Origin: Drosophila persimilis
Taxonomy: Eukaryota; Arthropoda; Insecta; Diptera; Drosophilidae
Direction of reading: 5' to 3'
NCBI RefSeq assembly: GCF_003286085.1
Contig: NW_020825366.1
Location: forward strand, 186,001-250,000
DNA: 64,000 bases
The notes beneath the pieces were generated by a model. That model saw nothing but the letters and a program-made list of their open reading frames with translations, searched no databases and was not told the DNA's origin. The position numbers and the translations under genes were made by a program. Positions 1 to 9,861 of the stretch are shown piece after piece; the first letter of the stretch is position 1, and each line of letters starts with the position of its first letter.

Positions 1-370
1 GCTAAGTAGAACAGTTGATCAGAAAACGAGTAGCAGAAGGAATCGGGACTGTACCACGCGCAAGCATGGCCAGTCGGAATCATTAGGCCAAGAATAGCTG
101 TATATCCCTGGAAAACCGCACGTGAGGTCGCCCATTATTCACGTACAGCCGAGACTGGCTTCCCTAACCTCCCTAGCAATAGCGTCAGCGCGTGGCCGCC
201 GCGCCCACACGAGGAGGAGAACGCCGTGGCGAGACGGCAGAGAAAGAGAACCGAGCCGAAGCTGGGCAGAGATCGCAAGAAAGAGAGCGACACGCACGCG
301 GCGAGCAGCGAGTCGTGAGCTGTAGACGCCGAACGGGCATCGGAACCCTCCCGTATATGTCGGACCCAGA

Positions 371-650
371 TCCAGCGTTCAAGCAGTCAGCGCCCGGCGT
401 CAGCGAAGAGCAGTCAGTATCCAGCGTTCAAGCAGTCAGCGCCCGGCGTCAGCGAAGAGCAGTCAGTATCCAGCGTTCAAGCAGTCAGCGCCCGGCGTCA
501 GCGAAGAGCAGTCAGTATCCAGCGTTCAAGCAGTCAGTGCCCGGCGTCAGCGAAGAGCAGTCAGTATCCAGCGTTCAAGCAGTCAGTGCCCGGTGTCAGC
601 GAAGAGCAGTCAGTATCCAGCGTTCAAGCGGTCAGCGCCCGGTATCAGCG
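371..650 (+). repeat. 49-bp leader minisatellite, copy 1
   Basis: About five to six direct repeats of a 49-bp unit containing CCAGCGTTCAAGCAGTCAG lie in the untranslated leader before gag. Because 49 is not a multiple of three, successive units are read in different frames, so short ORFs through the array are probably not proteins. The same array occurs in copies 2 and 3 with slightly different composition. Confidence 0.85.
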
Positions 651-1162
651 AAAGGAGGAGTCAGTGTCCCGCATTCGAAGCATTCGAAGGGAGTCAATGC
701 CCAGCCTTCAAAGTGATCGGTCAGCGTTCAGCCATCAACACGAGACGAGATCCAGCGCTTAAACCAACGAACCCAGCACGACCAGGACGACAAGGACAAT
801 TCCAAGGACAACGATAGCAAGGACTATTGACCGGCCCAGCAAGGATCAACAGTCAGGACAATTCCAAGGACAACGATAGCAAGGACCATCGACCGGCCTA
901 GCAAGGGTCGATCCCCAGGCTACTATAAAGACCGACGACAACCACGACCATCGACCAGGACCCCAAACAGCAAGGACTCCAAGGACGCCCCACTGTACAA
1001 CCGTGTTAACCGCGCATACGCCGTGCTTCCGTGACTAACCCCAAGGACGCCGGTATTCAGCGCGTTACCTAAGAAAAAGATTCTACCGGAGGGTCAATAC
1101 GTGATACTACCGTCGGAAACGCGAAAGACTTCGAAGTGCCAGTTCGACCACCGTGCTTCGAC

Positions 1163-2426
1163 ATGGGGGTACAGTGGATTTCGTATCGGCGCAAGGACGA
1201 ATTGCAGGCCATCGCCGTCGAATTCGGCCTCGGTGAAACCGGGACAGTGGACGAACTGCGCAGCCGGATCTCGGCCTTCATCTCGCGCGGCGAACATCCG
1301 ACGGCGATCGAAAGGCGGATCAAAGAGCTCGGAACGGTCTTCGACAGCGCGCCCAGCCCGAGGAACCCGAGGAACACATCCACGTCGCCGGGACCGAGTC
1401 AACGTGAACAGAAGGAAGGGATCTGTGCGGAACAGCCCCTATCCATCGTAATTCCCGAGTTCCCGCGCGCAGCTCAAGGTCCTGGGTACAGTGACTCTAG
1501 CCGGCTTGAAGCCACGACCGACCGACGACATGGTGATAATCACTACCAGCACCGCTTCCCCGAGGAAGCCGGAACTTCGCGACCCGGAAGGGAAGAAATC
1601 TCCTTCGCCGCCCTCGCCGATAAGCTGCGCAATTGGGGCCTGAAGTTCGACGGACACTCGGATGCGCTGGCTTTCATCGAACGGTTGGAAGAAAGGGTCG
1701 ACTCACATGGCGGGAGTCCAGCACAACTGCCGCGAGCCATCTCCGGGTTACTAACTGGCAAGGCAGAAGGATGGTTCAGGACGTTCCAGATGCAAGGCAA
1801 GCCATGGACCGAGTTCCGGAAAGAGTTCTTGGAGTTCTTCCTACCCCCGCGATACTTTCAGCGCTTGGAAGATACGATCCGCTCCCGTCACCAACGACCC
1901 CGAGAAGCCTTTCAGGACTACTTGATCGACCTCCGACTCATGATGCAACGAGCTCAGTATACTCCAGACAGGGAGCTGGACAGGATCTACGAGAACCTTC
2001 GGCCGGAATACCAACTGTTCACCCGTAGGCATGAGTTCGAGACGTTGAGAACTGACCCACTTGATAGTAGCGTACGAGACAACGCGGGACCGCGAACAAA
2101 CCCGCCACGCTTACGACCGCCCAGATACGAAACCCAGAACGACATCATACCAAGGACCCGGATTAGCCACCCCGCAGCAGGCTCCTCCGGACGACACCGG
2201 GCCCTCCCGGAGCGCCGAGACGGCAAGCCGCGTAGTGACCCAGGATGGAGATCAGCCGGTGAACCCACGCCGGGCCTGTCGGAATTGCGGAGAGGAAGGT
2301 CATTTCAGCAGTTCATGCAGGAATCGGCGAGTGTTATTCTGTTGGGAGTGTGGTCGCCGCGGCATCCGGACGATCGACTGCTGTAGGCTGTCCGAGTCGG
2401 GAAACGGACCGAGTCTCCGCTCGTAA
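1163..2426 (+). pseudogene. gag: gag, copy 1 (frameshifted)
   Basis: Structural protein of the retrotransposon. The first ATG is at 1163; the frame is open somewhat upstream but only from a GTG. An N-terminal charged region is followed by a capsid-like middle (motifs such as FRKEFLEFFLPP and YFQRLEDTIRSR, typical of retrotransposon gag). The C-terminus has one classical CX2CX4HX4C zinc knuckle and a second knuckle-like motif lacking the histidine. A 2-nt deletion at about 2047, judged against copy 3, moves the zinc-knuckle part into another frame (open to 2426). The intact protein would be about 420 residues. This copy cannot make a full Gag unless the lesion is bypassed. Confidence 0.85.
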
Positions 2427-2728
2427 GGGAACCGATCGGAGACATACCTCCAGGGCCCCCTGGAGTAACTCATCCCTTAAGTTTGGAAGGAGGCAGGATC
2501 GCCGCGCTAGTAACCATCGAAGGAGTACCGCTCACAGCTACCCTCGACACAGGAGCGACGCGGTCGTTCGTCAGTCAACGCATCGCTCATGAAGTAAGTA
2601 CCGGAGGGAACGCACGGAATATAAGGACTACCGTCCGCCTGGCAGACGGTACAGCAAAGGAGGTGACGCAAGCAGTTTCGGTCAAGGTACGTCTGGATCA
2701 ACAGGAAACGCGGGTTATTCTATTATGA
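2387..2728 (+). pseudogene. pol: pol fragment: protease start only, copy 1
   Basis: The pol frame opens after a stop at 2384-2386 and carries the aspartic protease signature DTGAT with its flanking hydrophobic residues. It then meets a TGA at 2726-2728, created where the element is joined to LTR sequence. Reverse transcriptase, RNase H and integrase are all missing from this copy. It is a truncated, non-functional fragment. Confidence 0.85.
2399..2479 (+). promoter_or_regulatory. Putative -1 frameshift site and pseudoknot, gag-pol, copy 1
   Basis: Slippery heptamer GGGAAAC at 2399-2405, in the reading phase that ends gag, followed by the same two potential stems as in copy 2. See the copy 2 entry at 5932 for the stem analysis. 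The sequence is unchanged between copies through this stretch. Confidence 0.6.
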
Positions 2729-3444
2729 CCCTCGTAGTAATTCTTAGTCCGACGGGGCCCCCGTGAGTGCTGTCCGGCGATAGCCTAGGTACTCGCGGTG
2801 GTATTTGTCGGTATCCCCGCATAGCAAAGACCTTCGTAGTAGTTCTTAGTTCGACAGGATCCCGGGGGCGCTATCCGGCGATTGCCTAAGCCCTCCCGGC
2901 GATGCTTGCCGATATCTCCGACCCTCGTAGTAATTCTTAGTCCGACGGGGCCCCCGTGAGTGCTGTCCGGCGATAGCCTAGGTACTCGCGGTGGTATTTG
3001 TCGGTATCCCCGCATAGCAAAGACCTTCGTAGCAATTTTTAGTCCGACAAGGTCCCGTGAGTGTTATCCGGCGATGGCCTAGACACTCTCGGTGATACAT
3101 GTTGGTTTCCCCGCATAGCACCGACCTTCGTAGTAGTTCTTAGTTCGACGGGATCCCGAGAGCGCTGTCCGGCGATCGCCTAAGCCCTCTCGGCGATGCC
3201 TGTCGATATCTCCGACCCTCGTAGTAATTCTTAGTCCGACAGGGCCACGTAAGCGCTGTCCGGCGGTTGCCACTGCCACGCCCCGTACTGTTCCCTTTCC
3301 TCTCGGTCGCTCCTGTCTGGGGATTGCCTCCCTGTCCCGTCGACGGCCCCGAACTCGGAGTCCCGGCAAATTATAAATATTGCTGTAATTTCGACCCTGG
3401 AGTAGACTGAGATATGTACCCCAGCCCAGGATCGCTTCTTTACA
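2727..3444 (+). mobile_element. 5'-truncated LTR of the Ulysses/Osvaldo-like element
   Basis: The sequence matches the last roughly 700 bp of the complete LTRs at 11041-13883 and 57321-59669. It starts with the ~97-bp subrepeats (CGTAGTAATTCTTAGTCCGAC units) and ends at the LTR terminus TTACA just before a primer-binding site. The left ~1.6-2.1 kb of the LTR, including its promoter-proximal part, is absent. It acts as the shared boundary between copies 1 and 2, so the array reads internal-LTR-internal-LTR. Confidence 0.85.
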
Positions 3445-3446
3445 GA

Positions 3447-3464
3447 TGGCGCCCGAGCAGGGAC
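3447..3464 (+). promoter_or_regulatory. Primer-binding site (tRNA-Lys type), copy 2
   Basis: TGGCGCCCGAGCAGGGAC begins two bases after the LTR end. It differs at one position from the well-known tRNA-Lys(UUU) primer site of retroviruses. It fixes the LTR/internal boundary and the + orientation. Confidence 0.85.
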
Positions 3465-3860
3465 TCCGGGATTCCGTTATGTTTTGGGGCGCTAAGTAGA
3501 ACAGTTGATCAGAAAACGAGTAGCAGAAGGAATCGGGACTGTACCACGCGCAAGCATGGCCAGTCGGAATCATTAGGCCAAGAATAGCTGTATATCCCTG
3601 GAAAACCGCACGTGAGGTCGCCCATTATTCACGTACAGCCGAGACTGGCTTCCCTAACCTCCCTAGCAATAGCGTCAGCGCGTGGCCGCCGCGTCCACAC
3701 GAGGAGGAGAACGCCGTGGCGAGACGGCAGAGAAAGAGAACCGAGCCGAAGCTGGGCAGAGATCGCAAGAAAGAGAGCGACACGCACGCGGCGAGCAGCG
3801 AGTCGTGAGCTGTAGACGCCGAACGGGCATCGGAACCCTCCCGTATATGTCGGACCCAGA

Positions 3861-4190
3861 TCCAGCGTTCAAGCAGTCAGCGCCCGGCGTCAGCGAAGAG
3901 CAGTCAGTATCCAGCGTTTAAGCAGTCAGCGCCCGGCGTCAGCGAAGAGCAGTCAGTATCCAGCGTTCAAGCAGTCAGCGCCCGGCGTCAGCGAAGGACA
4001 GTCGGTATCCAGCGTTCAAGCAGTCAGTGCCCGGCGTCAGCGAAGAGCAGTCGGTATCCAGCGTTCAAGCAGTCAGTGCCCGGCGTCAGCGAAGAGCAGT
4101 CAGTATCCAGCGTTCAAGCAGTCAGTGCCCGGTGTCAGCGAAGAGCAGTCAGTATCCAGCGTTCAAGCGGTCAGCGCCCGGTATCAGCGA
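3861..4190 (+). repeat. 49-bp leader minisatellite, copy 2
   Basis: Six to seven direct repeats of the same 49-bp unit as at 371-650, with point variants (for example GAAGGACAG versus GAAGAGCAG). It is about one unit longer than copy 1, showing copy-number change inside the leader. Confidence 0.85.
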
Positions 4191-4695
4191 AAGGAGGAGT
4201 CAGTGTCCCGCATTCGAAGCAGGGAGTCAATGCCCAGCCTTCAAAGTGATCGGTCAGCGTTCAGCCATCAACACGAGACGAGATCCAGCGCTTAAACCAA
4301 CGAACCCAGCACGACCAGGACGACAAGGACAATTCCAAGGACAACGATAGCAAGGACTATTGACCGGCCCAGCAAGGATCAACAGTCAGGACAATTCCAA
4401 GGACAACGATAGCAAGGACCATCGACCGGCCTAGCAAGGGTCGATCCCCAGGCTACTATAAAGACCGACGACAACCACGACCATCGACCAGGACCCCAAA
4501 CAGCAAGGACTCCAAGGACGCCCCACTGTACAACCGTGTTAACCGCGCATACGCCGTGCTTCCGTGACTAACCCCAAGGACGCCGGTATTCAGCGCGTTA
4601 CCTAAGAAAAAGATTCTACCGGAGGGTCAATACGTGATACTACCGTCGGAAACGCGAAAGACTTCGAAGTGCCAGTTCGACCACCGTGCTTCGAC

Positions 4696-5959
4696 ATGGG
4701 GGTACAGTGGATTTCGTATCGGCGCAAGGACGAATTGCAGGCCATCGCCGTCGAATTCGGCCTCGGTGAAACCGGGACAGTGGACGAACTGCGCAGCCGG
4801 ATCTCGGCCTTCATCTCGCGCGGCGAACATCCGACGGCGATCGAAAGGCGGATCAAAGAGCTCGGAACGGTCTTCGACAGCGCGCCCAGCCCGAGGAACC
4901 CGAGGAACACATCCACGTCGCCGGGACCGAGTCAACGTGAACAGAAGGAAGGGATCTGTGCGGAACAGCCCCTATCCATCGTAATTCCCGAGTTCCCGCG
5001 CGCAGCTCAAGGTCCTGGGTACAGTGACTCTAGCCGGCTTGAAGCCACGACCGACCGACGACATGGTGATAATCACTACCAGCACCGCTTCCCCGAGGAA
5101 GCCGGAACTTCGCGACCCGGAAGGGAAGAAATCTCCTTCGCCGCCCTCGCCGATAAGCTGCGCAATTGGGGCCTGAAGTTCGACGGACACTCGGATGCGC
5201 TGGCTTTCATCGAACGGTTGGAGGAAAGGGTCGACTCACATGGCGGGAGTCCAGCACAACTGCCGCGAGCCATCTCCGGGTTACTAACTGGCAAGGCAGA
5301 AGGATGGTTCAGGACGTTCCAGATGCAAGGCAAGCCATGGACCGAGTTCCGGAAAGAGTTCTTGGAGTTCTTCCTACCCCCGCGATACTTTCAGCGCTTG
5401 GAAGATACGATCCGCTCCCGTCACCAACGACCACGAGAAGCCTTTCAGGACTACTTGATCGACCTCCGACTCATGATGCAACGAGCTCAGTATACTCCAG
5501 ACAGGGAGCTGGACAGGATCTACGAGAACCTTCGGCCGGAATACCAACTGTTCACCCGTAGGAATGAGTTCGAGACGTTGAGAACTGACCCACTTGATAG
5601 TAGCGTACGAGACAACGCGGGACCGCGAACAAACCCGCCACGCTTACGACCGCCCAGATACGAAACCCAGAACGACATCATACCAAGGACCCGGATTAGC
5701 CACCCCGCAGCAGGCTCCTCCGGACGACACCGGGCCCTCCCGGAGCGCCGAGACGGCAAGCCTCGTAGTGACCCAGGATGGAGATCAGCCGGTGAACCCA
5801 CGCCGGGCCTGTCGGAATTGCGGAGAGGAAGGTCATTTCAGCAGTTCATGCAGGAATCGGCGAGTGTTATTCTGTTGGGAGTGTGGTCGCCGCGGCATCC
5901 GGACGATCGACTGCTGTAGGCTGTCCGAGTCGGGAAACGGACCGAGTCTCCGCTCGTAA
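4696..5959 (+). pseudogene. gag: gag, copy 2 (frameshifted)
   Basis: Start at ATG 4696. The N-terminal and capsid-like region is open to about 5579. There a 2-nt deletion relative to copy 3 shifts the frame, and the original frame then runs to a stop at 5917-5919. The displaced C-terminal part stays open in the next frame to TAA at 5957-5959 and holds the CCHC knuckle (CRNCGEEGHFSSSC) plus a second knuckle-like motif without its histidine. Apart from this deletion the region is nearly identical to copies 1 and 3. The C-terminal frame is the one from which -1 shifting would enter pol. Confidence 0.85.
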
Positions 5960-6012
5960 GGGAACCGATCGGAGACATACCTCCAGGGCCCCCTGGAGTA
6001 ACTCATCCCTTA
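5932..6012 (+). promoter_or_regulatory. Putative -1 ribosomal frameshift site with pseudoknot, gag-pol
   Basis: GGGAAAC at 5932-5938 is read G_GGA_AAC in the gag frame, a canonical X_XXY_YYZ slippery heptamer. It lies inside the 40-nt overlap between gag (stop 5957-5959) and the upstream-open pol frame (from 5920), and the required shift is exactly -1. After a 7-nt spacer, GTCTCCG (5946-5952) can pair with CGGAGAC (5970-5976). Loop bases TAAGGGA (5957-5963) can pair with TCCCTTA (6006-6012), giving an H-type pseudoknot. A separate hairpin (5981-5998, arms CTCCAGG/CCTGGAG) would sit in the connecting loop. The geometry matches retroviral frameshift signals; function is inferred. Confidence 0.75.
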
Positions 6013-6489
6013 AGTTTGGAAGGAGGCAGGATCGCCGCGCTAGTAACCATCGAAGGAGTACCGCTCACAGCTACCCTCGACACAGGAGCGACGCGGTCGT
6101 TCGTCAGTCAACGCATCGCTCATGAAGTAAGTACCGGAGGGAACGCACGGAATATAAGGACTACCGTCCGCCTGGCAGACGGTACAGCAAAGGAGGTGAC
6201 GCAAGCAGTTTCGGTCAAGGTACGTCTGGATCAACAGGAAACGCGGGTGATTCTATTAGTCCTACCCATGGTAGTGGACGACATCATACTGGGGCTCGAT
6301 TTCCTTTGCGGCGTCCAGACCATAATACAATGCGGCCGAGCGTACTTGCAGTTGACCCAGCGGGCGATCCGGGAAACCAACCCGATCCCCACATCATCCT
6401 CGACTCGGCCCCGCATGGTTACTTTTAGTGACGAACGTCCAGCGACGGCATCCGCTGCTCCTACCCCCTCGACCGATCCAACAGCGACC

Positions 6490-7140
6490 CACCGGACGAA
6501 ACCAACGCACCAGAATCTCGAACCCGCCAGACCCAGCAATGTACCAGTGACAACGCACCTGAATCCCAACCACGCCAGACCCAGCAACGTAACAGTGACA
6601 ACGCACCTGAATCCCAACCACGCCAGATCCAGCCATGTACCAGTGACAACGCACCAGAATCTCGAACCCGCCAGACCCAGCAATGTACCAGTGACAACGC
6701 ACCAGAATCTCGAACCCGCCAGACCCAGCAACGCCACCCGAACCCAACCCACGATTCGATACGACCACGCCAGAATCATCAACGAAGCTACGACAGAGAC
6801 GACTGCGACACCGCTGGACACACCCAGGGCCAGTCCGTCCGCCCCGAAGAACACCCGGAGTAAGGAAACCACGCCGGAGACGACTGCGACACCGCTGGAC
6901 GCACCCAGGGCCAGTCCGTCTGCCTCGAAAACCACCCAGAGTATCCCTAACAGGACAACTCTTCTAAGCCTCGGCCACGCCAGAACCCGAAGTGACATCA
7001 GGACAACGCTTCCAAGTCTCGACCACGCCAGACCCAGCCGCAATACAAGGACAACGCTTCTAAGCTTCGACCACGCCGGATCCAGCAACGATACCAGGAC
7101 AACGCATCAAAGCCCCGACCGAGACGGACCCGGCGGCGCT
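6490..7140 (+). repeat. 48-bp (16-residue) repeats in the protease-RT linker
   Basis: Roughly ten direct repeats of a 48-nt unit in the pol frame. Each encodes a 16-residue block of the type HARPSNVPVTTHLNP, with later diverged blocks of the type DHARPS..TRTTLLSF. Because 48 is a multiple of three, copy-number changes keep the frame. The block is low-complexity and separates protease from reverse transcriptase by about 350 residues, much longer than in most Gypsy elements. The same array is present at about 62749-63400. Confidence 0.8.
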
Positions 7141-9656
7141 AAAAATACAACCCGATCGACGCGAGCCAAATCAGACATGGCCAGCCCACACAGCGCACCC
7201 ATCGTACTGGTGGGAAAGAAGACAGGCGAGATGCGGATGTGCGTAGACTACCGACAGCTCAACGCGCAATCGGTACCCGACGCCTACCCGCTGCCCAGGA
7301 GCAACCACATCATCGAGAGGCTCCGTAACGCGCGTTACATCTCGACGTTGGACCTCAAGAACGGGTATTGGCAGATCCCTATGGCCGAGGGGAGCCGAGA
7401 ATGCACCGCCTTCACCGTTCCGGGCCGAGGACTCTTCCATTGGAAGGTGATGCCGTTCGGACTACACTCAGCATCGGCTACATTCCAGCGGGCCTTGGAC
7501 AGCGTCATCGGACCACAGATGGAACCCAACGCCTTTGCTTACCTCGACGATATCATTGTCATCGGAGCGGCACTGGAAGAACACGTCGACCATCTGCGAG
7601 AGGTTTTCCGAAGACTGCGGGAAGCCAATCTAAGATTAAACCAAAAGAAATGCAGCTTTTTCCAGAAAAGCATCGCATATCTGGGACATGTCATTAGTGA
7701 GCGGGGTATACACACCGACCCAGATAAGATCGTCGCCGTCCGGAAGTTGGCCCCACCAAGTTCGATAAAGGAGCTTCGACGCTGCCTAGGAATGGCATCG
7801 TGGTACCGGAGGTTCGTCCCAAACTTCGCGGCGATTGTACAACCTATGACTAGCCTCTTGAAGAAGGAGAAAAGGTGGATCTGGAGTGACGAACAGCAGG
7901 CCGCTTTCGAGGAGTTGAAGGAGAAGTTAACCCAAGCACCCGTCTTAGCCTGCCCGGATTTCACGGAGAGGTTCGCTCTACAAACTGACGCAAGCGCCTA
8001 CGGTCTAGGGGCAGTCCTGACGCAACAGATCCGCGGAGAGGAGAGGGTCATAGCCTACGCTAGCCGAAGGCTCTTGAAAGCAGAAGAAAACTACTCGGCC
8101 ACGGAAAAGGAATGCTTAGCCATCGTCTGGGCCATCAGGAAATTACGATGCTACCTGGAGGGTTACCACTTCGACGTCATCACCGACCATCTCGCTTTGA
8201 AGTGGTTAAACTCGATCAATAACCCGACCGGTCGCATCGCTCGTTGGGCTCTGGAACTCCAACAGTATCGCTTCGACGTGCTTTACCGACGCGGAAGCCA
8301 GAACATCGTAGCAGACGCTCTTTCCCGGCAACCTATCGACACCATACAGCGAACCCTAGAAGACCTGCCCACCTGCCCCTGGATACAAAGGTTGCTCAAA
8401 CGTATCCAGGCACGACCCGAAGAATGCAGAGAATTTATAATCGAGAACGGACAGATCTACCGGCAGCCTGGACACCGACCAATCGAAGAAGAATCTCACC
8501 AGTGGAAATTATGCGTCGCCAGTGGCCATCGTAGATGAGTGTTAGAAGAATGCCACGATCACCCGACCGCCGGACACTTAGGAATACGGAAGACCGCCAC
8601 TCGGGTAACCCAACGATATTATTGGCCAGGACTCTACAGGGACGTGGCCCGATACGTGAAACATTGCGAAAGCTGCCAAAAATTTAAGGTGAGCCAGAAC
8701 AAACCCGCAGGTCACATGTATACGCGCCAGGCTAAGGGCCCGTTCGACATCCTTTGCGCGGACTTCGTAGGCCCACTACCCCGCTCAACGCACGGCAACA
8801 CGATGCTCCTCGTGTTCTTCGACTCATTCTGCAAATGGATGGAACTTGTGCCGCTCCGGAAAGCCACAACCGCCCACTTGGAGAGGGCGTTCCGAGAGAG
8901 GATACTCTGCCGATTCGGGGTCCCGTGGAAGTTTGTGTGCGACAACGGAACACAATTCACTAGTCGGTCCTTCCGGAAATTCTGCGAGGTGGCGGGAATG
9001 GAACTCGAGCACACCGCGCCGTATACCCCTCAGCAAAACCCGACGGAGAGGGCAAACCGGACCATCAAGACAATGATTGCACAATACGCCGACGGGGACC
9101 AACGGACCTGGGACGATCTCCTCCCCGAGTTAAGCTTGGCCATAAACAGCAGCACGTCGGACACCACGGGCTTCAGCCCGGCCTTTTTGGTACTCGGACG
9201 AGAACCAAGGCTACCAGGAGCCTTGTACGACGAAGTGACCCCAGGATTAGGAAATGAACCAGAGCCTGCCCACGGGAAGGCGACACGACTGCAGGAAGTA
9301 TTCAAGGTCGTACAGGAGAACACCCAACGGGCATCCCAAAGGCAGAAGAGAACATACGACCTCCGACGGCGCGAGTGGCGACCCGAACTAGGAGCCCTAG
9401 TCCTCCTTCGGCAGCATCACCTATCAAAAGCCGCCGACGGTTTCGCGGCCAAGTTGGCCCCTAAGTACGACGGGCCGTACAAGGTAACCCGATTCTTATC
9501 TCCCAACATAGTTCGACTACAGATTCAACAAGGCAAACAAAGGAAAACAGCGAGTTTAGCCGACTTAAAGGCCTTCCACGGAGCGGAACACCCCGAGGAG
9601 GACCCGACGACGCTGGAGAGACCCGAATGACTTGCCGACTTCGTAAGGGCCACTTG

Positions 9657-9695
9657 CGGTAGCGCGCTACCGTAACGTCCTCGCCCCGTAAGGGG
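9657..9695 (+). other. Palindromes in the pol-ORF3 intergenic region
   Basis: CGGTAGCGCGCTACCG (9657-9672) is a perfect 16-bp palindrome. It is followed within about 12 bases by a CCCC-GTAA-GGGG hairpin. Both lie in the non-coding gap between the pol stop (9630) and ORF3 (9862). They could form RNA or cruciform structure; the role is unknown. Confidence 0.5.
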
Positions 9696-9808
9696 TGCGA
9701 CCCACGAAACCGTAAGCTACGTATACATCCCCTTATGGGATTAGATAAGTACTACGCCCAATGTAAACATCTTCTTACTCGCACCGCTCAAGCAGGATAG
9801 GGGGAGGG

Positions 9809-9846
9809 TATTAATACTTCTAGTTAAGACAGGCATTTTCTCCCTA
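9809..9846 (+). promoter_or_regulatory. Splice-acceptor-like site before ORF3
   Basis: A branch-point-like TTAATAC (about 9810-9816), then a pyrimidine-rich run and AG (GCATTTTCTCCCTAG ending at 9846), sits 15 bases before the ORF3 ATG. This layout is what a spliced subgenomic mRNA for a third retroelement ORF would need. No donor was assigned. Confidence 0.4.
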
Positions 9847-9861
9847 GAATCGACAGCAGAC

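Larger units (their letters stand above)
1..2726 (+). mobile_element. Ulysses/Osvaldo-like LTR retrotransposon, copy 1: truncated internal region
   Basis: Base 1 corresponds to base 3491 of the complete copy to the right, about 46 bases inside its 5' LTR boundary. The segment carries the repeat-rich leader, gag and the start of pol. It stops abruptly inside the protease region and continues into LTR sequence at about 2727. It shares a 2-nt gag deletion with copy 2 (near 2047 and 5580), so the two probably descend from one element rather than from independent insertions. Assignment to the Ulysses/Osvaldo group of Gypsy rests on the very long LTR, tRNA-Lys-type primer site, gag-pol organisation and 4-bp target duplication. 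The exact family name is uncertain. Confidence 0.8.
5920..9630 (+). pseudogene. pol: pol polyprotein, copy 2 (one in-frame stop)
   Basis: Encodes the replication enzymes. In order: aspartic protease (DTGAT at 6079); a long Thr/Pro/Asn-rich repeat linker (~6490-7140); reverse transcriptase with DYRQLN, LDLKNGYWQI and catalytic YLDD (7540-7551); RNase H (TDASAYGLGAVL from about 7984, later TDH and ADALSR); integrase with an HHCC zinc site (H-x4-H-x29-C-x2-C in 8539-8700), catalytic Asp residues in CADF and CDNGTQF, and Glu in PTERANR. A C-terminal GPY/F-like module (PKYDGPYKV) follows. A TGA at 8536-8538 interrupts the frame between RNase H and integrase; the frame continues unchanged after it, so one base change (CGA to TGA is likely) could explain it. 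There is no methionine start near 5920, consistent with translation as a Gag-Pol fusion. Confidence 0.9.

Noticed and set aside
192-716. 174-codon frame with repeated SEEQSVSSVQAVSARRQRR-type blocks in the leader
   Set aside because: Comes from the 49-bp minisatellite, which shifts frame each unit; the frame is not kept in copies 2 and 3.
6231-7088. 285-codon minus-strand frame rich in Leu, Val, Trp and Gly
   Set aside because: It lies exactly over the 48-bp repeats of pol; the repeat keeps the opposite strand open. No independent evidence of coding.
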